Assembly: GCF_023168325.1 (NCBI RefSeq)
Contig: NZ_AP025688.1
Coordinates: 1,240,001 to 1,304,000, forward strand
Source of the DNA: Tsukamurella sp. PLM1
GTDB lineage: Bacteria > Actinomycetota > Actinomycetes > Mycobacteriales > Mycobacteriaceae
Direction: 5' to 3'
DNA: 64,000 nucleotides
Positions 10,701 through 20,500 of this stretch are shown in pieces. The notes beneath the pieces were generated by a model. The model made no database searches, was not told where the DNA came from, and saw nothing but the letters and a program-made list of their open reading frames with translations. Position 1 is the stretch's first letter. Every line of letters begins with the position of its first letter. Both the position numbers and the translations under genes were made by a program.

Positions 10701-13700
10701 GGCAGCACCTGGGTCGCCGACGGCGACGACGCCGTGCTGCAGCCGCAGACGGGCGCCCGCCTGACGGCCACCGGACCGAACGCGGTCCGCCTGGACATTC
10801 CGGTGTCGGGGACCGAGCTGGTCATCCCGATCCAGGTCCCGGACAGTTGTGCCGACGGCGGCGTCCCCGTCATCGAGCTCGGCGAGGCGAGCGCGGCGAT
10901 GTCGAAGCTGGTGGCGCTCGCCGCGGCCGGCGACCTTCCGCAGGTGACCGGTGAGAACGGGGCGGCTACGGCCACCATCGACTTCGAGTTCACGGCCAAC
11001 GACGCGGCCGACCACGCCGCGATCACCGCCGACAGCCTCCCCACCGGCCTCTCGGCGCTGTACGGCGACGAGCAGCTGGCCGTGCCGGACGCGTTCGTCG
11101 GCCTCTGCTGGCCGGCGTCCTTCGCCGTCGTCGGCGCCGCCACCACCGACGAGGGCCGCCCCGTCGTCGAGGGCATGCTCGACCTGGTGCACCTCGATCA
11201 CGCTATCGAGCTCGCGACCAACCCGACGCCCGGCGCCTACCGCGCCACCGCGCGCTTGGAGGACGTGACCGCGACCGATGTCGGCACCGTGGTCACCATC
11301 GGCATCGACGTGCGCAGCCCGGGCGCCGACGCGCCCGCCGTCACGATGACCGAGCGCTTCGCGATCCGCGGCCGCACCGGCTCGGCCGAGCTGGCCGATC
11401 CCGTGGCCGCCGGCGGCGCCCGCGGCGAGACCGCCACCGAGACGCCGCGCAAGCGCGTGCGCCAGGCGGTCGTGCAGGCGCCGCAGGACATGAGCGGCTT
11501 CGCCGCCGTCTCGGGCGACTTCAACCCGATCCACACCAGCCAGGTCGCCGCGAGCCTCGCCGGCCTGCCCGGCCCGATCGTCCACGGCATGTGGCTCTCG
11601 GCCGCCGCGCAGCAGGTCGCGTCCGCCTCGAACGGCGACGTCATGCACCGCAAGATCCGCGGCTGGACCACCCGCTTCCTGGGCATGGTTTTGCCGGGCG
11701 ACGAGGTGCAGTTCACCGTCGAGCGCGTGGGTATCGACCGCGGCGGCGAGCTGCTCGAGGTCACCGCGAAGGTCGGTGACGACCTGGTGATGGCCGCGAC
11801 GGCCGTCGCGTTCCCGGCGGTCACCGCGTACGTGTTCCCGGGCCAGGGCATCCAGGGCAAGGGCATGGGCCTCGCGCAGCGCTCGCGCAGCAAGGCCGCC
11901 CGCGAGATCTGGGACGCCGCCGACGCGCACACCCGCGAGAAGCTGGGTTTCTCCATCCTCGCCGTCGTCCGCGACAACCCGCTCTCGATCCGCGCGAACG
12001 GCACTGTCTACACCCATCCCGACGGTGTCCTCTACCTGACCGAGTTCACGCAGGTCGCCATGGCGACGGTCGCGTGCGCGCAGCTCGCCGAGCTCACCGA
12101 GATCGGTGCCCGCGTGGACGATCCGATCATCGCCGGCCATTCGGTGGGCGAGTACAACGCGCTTGCGTCCGCCGGCGTGTTGCCGCTGGGCACGATCCTC
12201 GAGACGGTGTTCCACCGTGGCCGCATCATGCAGACGCTGGTCCCGCGCGACGAGGACGGCCGCAGCCCGTACGCCATGGCCGCGATCCGTCCCGAGCTGT
12301 TCGAGGTCGACGACGCCGACCTCACCAACTGGGTCGAGGGCAACCTCGAGGGGGCCGACGAGTTCGCCGAGATCGTGAACCTCAACCTGCGCGGCGCGCA
12401 GTACGTGGTCGTCGGCAACACCGCCGGTCTGGCGGCCCTGGAGCGCGCGATCGCCGAGCGCACCGGCAGCCCCAAGGCGTTCCAGCAGGTTCCGGGCATC
12501 GACATCCCGTTCCACTCGTCGGTGCTGCGCGCCGGCGTGCCGGAGTTCGCCGCGCGCCTGCAGGAGCTGGTGCCCGCCGAGTTCGACTACACCAAGCTCG
12601 TCGGCAAGTACCTGCCGAACCTGGTGGCCCGCCCGTTCGAGCTGACGGCCGATTTCGCAGTCTCCATCCTCGACGTGGTCCCCAGCGAGCCGGTGCGCGC
12701 CCGGTCGCCGATTGGGATCGCGCCACTGCCCCCGCGGAGCTCATGGCCACCGCCCGCACCCTGCTCATCGAGCTGCTGGCCTGGCAGTTCGCCAGCCCCG
12801 TGCGGTGGATCGAGACGCAGGATCAGCTGCTCATCGACACCGACCACGGCGGCCTGGGTGTCGAGCGGTTCATCGAGGTGGGCCTCGCGTCCGCCCCGAC
12901 GCTCGCCAACCTCGCCAGCCGCACCCTGGCCCTGGCCTCGTACCAGCGCGCGGCCGCGACGGTGCTCAACGCCGAGCGCGACGCGGCGAAGGTGTTCGCG
13001 ACCGACGAGGACGTCGAGGACGCGGGCGACGACGCTGTCGACGCGCCCGAGGCGGCGGCACCGTCGGCCGCGCCCGCCGCGCCCGCCGCGCCCGTGCCGG
13101 CGGCCGCGCCCGCGGCACCGTCGGGCGGCCCGCGCCCGGCCGACCTCGGGTTCGACGCCGCGGACGCCACGCGCGCCATGATCGCGATCTGGACCAAGAT
13201 GCGTCCGGACCAGCTGGAGAAGACCGACACGATCGAGACGCTGTGCGACGGCGTGAGCTCGCGCCGCAACCAGCTGCTGCTGGACCTGGGCTCGGAGCTC
13301 AACCTCGGCGCGATCGACGGTGCCGCGGAGGCCGACCTGCCGACGCTGGCCGGCACCGTCACCAAGCTGGCGCGAACGTACAAGCCGCTCGGCCCCGTGC
13401 TCAGCGAGACCGTGGGCAACCAGTTGCGCAAGCTGCTGGGGTCCACTGGCAAGCGCCCGAACTACATCACCGAGTACGTCACCGGCACCTGGGAGCTGGG
13501 CCCGGGATGGGCACAGCACACCGTGCTGGCGCTGGCCACCGGCACCCGCGAGGGGGCCTCGGTCCGCGGCGGCGACCTGGCGACGCTGCTCGACGGCCCC
13601 GTCTCCAACACCGCGGCGCTCGACGCCCTCATCGACCGCGCGGTCGCCGAGGTCGGCGCCGCGCAGGGCGTGCCCGTGGGCAAGCCCTCGGCCGGCGGCG

Positions 13701-16700
13701 GTGGCGGCGGCGCCACCGTGGACGCCGCCGCGCTCGCGGAGTTCACCTCCGCGATCACGGGTGAGGACGGCGCGCTCGCGTCGGCCGCGCGAGTGCTGCT
13801 CGCCAAGCTCGGCCTCGAGTCGGCCGCGAGTGGGCTGCCCGAACTCGACGACGAGCCGGAGCGGCTGGCCGCGCTGATCGCGACCGAGCTGGGCGACGAC
13901 TGGGCCACCGCGGTGGCGCCGGCGTTCGACGCCAACAAGGCCGTCCTCCTCGACGACCGGTGGGCCAGCGCTCGCGAGGACCTGCTCCGCGTCTGGAACA
14001 TGGACCCCGCGACCTTCCCGACCTACAGCAAGCACATCCTGGAGACCGCGAAGGGCGCCGGCAAGGCGCTGCTCGACCAGGCCCGCTGGTGGGAGCGCAA
14101 GGCGACCGACGCCGGCCGGAACGAGCACGCCGCGGCCTACAAGTTCCTGGCGGAGCTCGCCGAGTCGACCCCTGAGCCGGGCGTCTACGCCGGCGAGGTC
14201 GCCGTGGTCACCGGCGCCTCGGCCGGGTCGATCGCGGCGGCGGTCGCCGGGCGACTGCTGGCCGGCGGCGCCACCGTCATCGCGACGACGAGCCGGCTCG
14301 ACGAGAAGCGCCTGAACTTCTTCAAGGAGCTCTACCGCACGAGTGCCCGCACGGACGCGGCGCTCTGGGTCGTCCCCGCCAACATGTCGAGCTACGCGGA
14401 CGTCGACGCCCTCGTCGACTGGATCGGCGAGCGGCAGGCCGAGACGGTGGGCCCCTACACCGTGGTCCACAAGGAGGCCCTGGTCCCGTCGATGCTGTTC
14501 CCGTTCGCGGCCCCCCGCGTCTCGGGCGACATGTCCGACGCCGGGCCGCGCGCCGAGCTGGAGATGAAGATCCTGCTGTGGTCGGTCGAGCGGCTCATCG
14601 CCGGCTTGGCCGCGATCGGCAAGGACGTCGACCTGGCGTCGAAGCTGCACGTCGTGCTCCCCGGCTCGCCGAACCGCGGCATGTTCGGCGGCGACGGCGC
14701 CTACGGCGAGTCCAAGGCGGCGCTCGACGCGATCATCGCCAAGTGGAACGCCGAGAAGTCCTGGTCGGACCGGGTCACGCTGGCCCACGCGATCATCGGC
14801 TGGGTCCGCGGCACGGGCCTCATGGGCGGGAACGACCCGCTGGTCGAGGCCGTCGAGGCCGAGGGCGTGCGCACCTGGTCGACGTTCGAGATGGCAGATC
14901 AGCTGCTCCTCAACGCGAGCGCGGAGGCCCGCGAGCGCGCCGAGCAGGCGCCGCTGTACGCCGATCTCACCGGCGGCCTGGGCGGCGTGAACCTGGACAT
15001 GAAGGCGCTCGCCGAGCAGGCCATGGAGGCCCGGCTCGCCGAGGCCGCGGAGGCCGAGGACGAGGGCACCATCGCGGCGCTCCCCGGCGCGCCGGTGGCC
15101 ACGCTCGCCGAGCCCGAGTGGGGCACCGTCGACGCGCGGCCGGAGGACATGGTGGTCATCGTGGGCGCGGGCGAGGTGGGCCCCTACGGCAGCTCGCGCA
15201 CCCGCTTCGAGATGGAGGTCGACGAGCGGCTGTCGGCGGCCGGCGTCGCCGAGCTCGCCTGGGTGACCGGCATGATCACCTGGGAGAACGATCCGGAGCC
15301 GGGCTGGTACGACGCCGAGTCGGGCGAGTTGGTGCCCGAGGCGGAGCTCGCCGACAAGTACCACGACGCCGTGGTCGAGCGGTGCGGCATCCGCGAGTTC
15401 AGCGACGACGGCGACATCGTCGATCAGACCGCGCCGCTGCTGGTCTCGGTGTTCCTCCCCGACGATATGACGTTCGTCGTGGCGAACGAGGCCGAGGCCC
15501 GTGCGTTCGTCGACGCCGACGCCGGGAACACCGTCGCGACGGCGCTCGAGTCGGGCGAGTGGCAGGTGACCCGCAAGGCGGGCACCGAGGTCCGCGTACC
15601 CCGCCGCACCAAGCTGCTGCGCAGCGTGGGTGGCCAGGTGCCGGACGGCTTCGATCCCACGCACTGGGGTGTCACGCCCGAGATGATGGAGTCGGTCGAC
15701 CGGCTGGCGCTGTGGAACCTCGTCGCCACCGTCGACGCGTTCATCTCCGCGGGCTTCGAGCCGGCCGAGCTGATGCAGTACGTGCACCCGGCGCACGTGG
15801 CCAACACGCAGGGCACGGGCATGGGCGGAATGAGCTCGATGCGCGACCTGTTCATCAACACCCTGCTGGGTGAGCCGAACCAGAACGACATCCTGCAGGA
15901 GGCCCTGCCGAACGTCGTCGCCGCGCACGTGGTCCAGAGCTACGTGGGCAGCTACGGCGCCATGATCCACCCGGTCGCGGCCTGTGCGACGGCGGCGGTG
16001 TCGGTGGAGGAGGGCGTCGACAAGATCAAGGTCGGCAAGGCCCTGTTCGCGGTCACCGGCGGCTTCGACGACCTGTCGATCGAGGGCATCACCGGGTTCG
16101 GCATGATGCAGGCCACCGCCGACAGCGAGAAGATGCTGGCCAAGGGCATCGACCCGCGCCGCTTCTCGCGGGCCAACGACCGGCGCCGGTCCGGCTTCGT
16201 CGAAGCGCAGGGCGGCGGCACCGTCCTCCTGGCCCGCGGCGACGTCGCGGCGCAGATGGGCCTGCCGGTCCTCGGTGTGGTGGCCTGGGCGCAGAGCTTC
16301 GGCGACGGCGTGCACACCTCGATCCCGGCCCCCGGCATGGGCGCGCTCTCGGTCGCCGCCGGCGGCCCCGAGGCGCCGATCGCCCGTAGCCTGCGGCAGC
16401 TGGGTGTGGCGGCCGACGACGTGTCGATCATCAGCAAGCACGACACGTCGACCAACGCGAACGACCCCAACGAGGCGAACCTGCACGAGCGCATCGCCGC
16501 GTCGATCGGCCGCTCCGAGGGCGCCCCGATGTTCGTGGTGTCGCAGAAGTCGCTCACCGGCCACGCCAAGGGCGGCGCCGCGGCGTTCCAGCTCATCGGC
16601 ATGTGCCAGATGCTCAACGATCAGGTGGTCCCGCCGAACCGCAGCCTCGACTGCGTGGACGACGAGATGCGCAAGTACCCGCACCTGGTGTGGCTGCGCG

Positions 16701-17058
16701 AGACCCACCGGTTCGACGGCAGCTTCCGGCCGAAGGCGGGCCTGCTCACGTCGCTGGGCTTCGGTCACGTGTCCGGCCTGATCGCGGTCGTCCACCGCGA
16801 CGCGTTCCTCGCGTCGCTGGACGCGCAGGCGCGGGCGGCCTACCTGGCGGCGGCGCGTGAGCGCGAGGTCGCGGGTCAGCGGGCGGTGCTCTCCGCCATG
16901 TGCGGCCGGTCGGAGCTGTACCGCAAGCCGCCGGCGGCCGCCGCTTCGGCGCGGACGCCTCCTCGGACGCGACGGACCGCAGTGAGGCCGCGTTGCTGCT
17001 GGACGACGACACCCGGCTCGGTCCCGACGGCACGTACTGCGCCGACGGATGCCGGTAG
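7751..17058 (+). CDS. fas: Fatty acid synthase type I (multifunctional, about 3100 residues), frame broken four times
   Basis: De novo synthesis of C16-C26 acyl-CoA from acetyl- and malonyl-CoA, the precursors of phospholipids and mycolates. Domains run in mycobacterial FAS-I order: acyltransferase (GHSQGQLAVSAF near 8260), FMN enoyl reductase (9050-10050), hotdog dehydratase (DFNPIHT near 11520), malonyl/palmitoyl transferase (VFPGQGIQGKG near 11830, GHSVGEYN near 12137), an Ala/Pro linker (13050-13135), ACP with phosphopantetheine serine (GVSSRRNQ near 13250), ketoreductase (VVTGASAGS near 14200) and ketosynthase (Cys codon 15982, later His motifs SKHDTSTN and TGHAKGG). Frames change near 8889, 9328, 12704 and 16930, each one missing base at a G/C run. 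Adding four bases gives exactly 3104 codons, close to the 3069-residue M. tuberculosis enzyme, and a stop at 17056. The breaks are almost certainly sequencing errors because the enzyme is essential. Confidence 0.96.
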
Positions 17059-17076
17059 CCCGCTAGGCTGCCCGCC

Positions 17077-17460
17077 ATGGCCGTGGTGGGAGTCGGGATC
17101 GACGTGGTGCACGTGCCCGGGTTCGCGGAGCAGCTCGCGCAGCCCGGGACGACGATGCTCTCGTCGTTCAGCCCGGCGGAGCGACGGGACGCCGCCGGCG
17201 ACGTCCGTTCCTTGGCCGCCCGGTGGGCGGCCAAGGAGGCGGTGTTCAAGGCGTTCTCGTCGGGCTTCTACGCGCAGCGGCCCGCCGAGAAGGAGGTCGG
17301 GGCGCGGGAGGTGGAGGTCGTCTCCGATGCGTGGGGACGGCCGGCGGTGCGGGTCCACGGGCGGATCGCCGACGACCTCGGGCCGGGGGCGACAATACAT
17401 GTGTCACTCACCCACGACGGTGATACGGCGGCGGCAGTCGCGGTGATCGAGAGAACTTAA
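17077..17460 (+). CDS. acpS: Holo-[acyl-carrier-protein] synthase
   Basis: Transfers 4'-phosphopantetheine from CoA to the ACP serine of FAS-I. The 127-residue protein has the two family motifs: GIDVVHV with the Mg-binding Asp near residue 8, and RWAAKEAVFKAF near residues 50-61. It starts 18 bases after the fas stop, so it is very likely co-transcribed with fas, as in mycobacteria where the two genes form one operon. Frame is intact and ends at TAA 17458-17460. Confidence 0.95.
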   Translation: MAVVGVGIDVVHVPGFAEQLAQPGTTMLSSFSPAERRDAAGDVRSLAARWAAKEAVFKAFSSGFYAQRPAEKEVGAREVEVVSDAWGRPAVRVHGRIADDLGPGATIHVSLTHDGDTAAAVAVIERT

Positions 17461-17527
17461 GAGCGTGACGTTCTCGCCCACGGGCGGGAGTCGATCGCAC
17501 CTGTTAGAGCCGAAAGGGAACAAGCGA

Positions 17528-20500
17528 GTGTTCAGCCGAATCGCCATCGTGAACCGGGGCGAGGCCGCGATGCGCCTCATCCATGCCGTCCGCGACTTGG
17601 CCGCAGAGACCGGGCAGCAGATCGAGACCGTGGCCCTCTACACCGACGTCGACCGCACGGCGACGTTCGTGCGTGAGGCCGACATCGCGTACGACCTCGG
17701 GCCCGCAGCGGCACGGCCGTACCTGAACTACGAGCTGCTCGGCCGCGCGCTGCAGGAGACCGGCGCCGACGCGGCGTGGGTCGGCTGGGGATTCGTCGCC
17801 GAGGACCCCGTGTTCGCGGAGAAGTGCGCCGAGGTGGGCGTGACGTTCGTCGGCCCGAGCGCCGACGCCATGCGGCAGCTGGGCGACAAGATCGGGGCCA
17901 AGCTCATCGCAGAGGAAGTGGGAGTCCCGGTCGCGCCGTGGAGCCGCGGCCCCGTCGAGACCCTCGAGGACGCCAAGGACAAGGCGAAGGACATCGGCTA
18001 CCCGCTGATGCTCAAGGCCACCGCCGGCGGCGGCGGGCGCGGCATCCGCATGGTCGCCTCCGACGCCGACCTCGAGGACGCCTACCTGCGCACCCGTGAG
18101 GAGGCCGAGCGCGCCTTCGGCAGCGGCGTCGTGTTCCTCGAGCGCCTGGTCACCGGCGCGCGGCACGTCGAGGTCCAGGTCATCTCCGACGGCGAGACCG
18201 CGTGGGCGCTGGGCGTGCGCGACTGTTCGGTACAGCGCCGCAACCAGAAGGTCATCGAGGAGTCGGCGTCGCCGGTGCTCGGCGACGAGCAGGTCACCCG
18301 CCTCAAGGAGTCCGCGGAGCGGCTGGCCGTGCGCGTCGGCTATTGCGGCGCCGCCACCGTCGAGTTCCTCTACCACCCGGGCGACGACCTGCTGGCCTTC
18401 CTCGAGGTGAACACCCGCCTCCAGGTGGAGCACCCCATCACCGAGGTCACCAACGACTTCGACCTGGTCCGTGCGCAGCTGCACGTGGCCTCCGGCGGCA
18501 AGCTCGACGGTGCGCGTCCGGCCGAGCGCGGGCACGCCGTCGAGGCCCGCCTCAACGCCGAGGACCCGGACCGGGACTTCGCGCCCGCCCCCGGCCGGAT
18601 CGCGCTGCTGGACCTCCCCGCCGGCCCGGGTATCCGCATCGACACGGGCGTCTCGCAGGGCGACACCATCCCCGCCGATTTCGATTCGATGATCGCGAAG
18701 GTCATCGCCTATGGCAGCGACCGGGAGCAGGCGCTCGGCCGCCTTCGCCGCGCCATGAACGAGACCCGCGTGATCATCGAGGGCGGCGCGACGAACAAGA
18801 GCTTCGTGCTCGACCTGCTGAACCAGCCCGAGGTCATCGACGGCAGCGCGGACACCGGCTGGATCGACCGCGTCCGCGGCGAGGGCCGCCTGGTGGCCGA
18901 CCGGCACACCTCCGTCGCGCTCGCGTCCGCCGCGATCGACGCGTACGAGGACGAGGAGCGCACAGAGCTGACCCGCCTGCTCACCACCGCATCCGGCGGC
19001 CGGCCGCAGGTGCAGCACGAGAGCGGCACCCCGCTCGACTTCAAGCTGCGCGGCGCGAGTTACCGGGTGCGGGTGGCGCGCACCGGCGCGCACCGCTTCC
19101 GGCTGGTCATCGAGACCGGGGCCGAGAGCCGTTCCGCCGATGTCGATCTGGAGCGCTTCGACCGGCACACCGGCCAGGCCGTGGTCAACGGTGTGCGCTA
19201 CCGCCTCACCACGGGCACGCACGGCCCCGTTCACGTGGTCGACGTCGACGGCGTCACGCACCGCGTCAGCCGTGACGAGGGCGGCGTGGTGCGTTCGCCC
19301 GCACCGGCTCTCGTGGTCGCCGTGCCGCTGGCGGTGGGCGACGAGGTCGAGGCCGGCGCGCCGATCCTGGTCCTGGAGTCCATGAAGATGGAGACGGTGT
19401 TGCGCGCGCCGTTCGCCGCGCGCCTGAAGGAGAGCGCGGTCACCGTCGGTAGCCAGGTCGAGGCGGGCGCGCCGCTGCTGCGCCTTGAGCCCCTCGGCGA
19501 CGGCGACGACGCCGCGGCCGGCGCCGCGGCCGGCCCGATCGACCTGCCCGCCGAGCCCGCGAAGGTCGGTGCCGTCGAGCGTGCGGCCGCCGGCCGAGAC
19601 GCGCTGCGCAGCCAGCTGCTGGGCTACGACGTCGATCCCGCGGACGAGAGCCGCCTCCTCGACGAGTATCTCGTGGACCGCGTGGCCGCCGAGCTCGAGG
19701 GCGCGGCCCCGGCCGCCGAGGAGCTCACCCTTGCCGGCGTGTTCGCCGACCTGGCGGAGCTGGGCCTGCGGCGTCCCGTCGGGGGCGACGACGAGGTGCA
19801 CAGTCCGCGCGAGCACTTCCACACCTACCTGCGCAGCCTGGACGCCGATCGCGCCGGCCTGCCCGATTCGTACCGCGCCAAGCTGGCGGCCGCGCTCGGC
19901 CACTACGGTGTGACGGAGCTGGACCGGACGCCCGAACTCGAGTCCGCGGTCTTCCGCGTGTTCCTCGCGCAACAGCGACCCAAGGTGGGCGTGCGGGTGA
20001 TCACCGCCCTGCTGCGCAAGTGGCTGCGGGAGCCGGTTCCTACGGGCGAGCAGGGCGCCGACGCGCGCGCCGTGCTCGAGCGCCTGATCGACGCGACCCA
20101 GTCGCGGTACCCCGTGATCGCCGACGTCGCGCGCGGTGTGGTGTTCGCCTGGTTCGGGCAGCCGCTGCTGCTCGGCAACCGCGAGGGCGTCTACTCGTCG
20201 GTGCGCGAGCACCTGCGCTACCTGGACGAGAACCCCACGGCGGCCGACCGTTCCGAGCGGATCGCGGAGATGGTGCGCAGCACCGAGCCGCTGGTGCTCC
20301 TGCTCGGCGAGCGCCTGGCGGCCGGTTCCGCACAGGACAACCCGGTGATGCTGGAAGTGCTCACGCGCCGTTACTACGGCAACAAGGGTCTGTCCGAAGT
20401 GCGGGTCGAGGCCGTCGACGGTGCCGACTCGGGCATCTCCTGGGTCGTCGCCGAGCGCGACGGTGCCCTGCTCGCCTCGGCCGCGGTCGCGTACGACGGC

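Noticed and set aside
12587..16795. Long minus-strand open frame opposite fas
   Set aside because: Low-complexity translation without motifs; the plus strand carries ACP, KR and KS domains.
7751..17058. Programmed frameshifting in fas
   Set aside because: The breaks lie at ordinary G/C runs with no slippery heptamer or downstream structure pattern, occur four times, and similar breaks occur in many unrelated genes.
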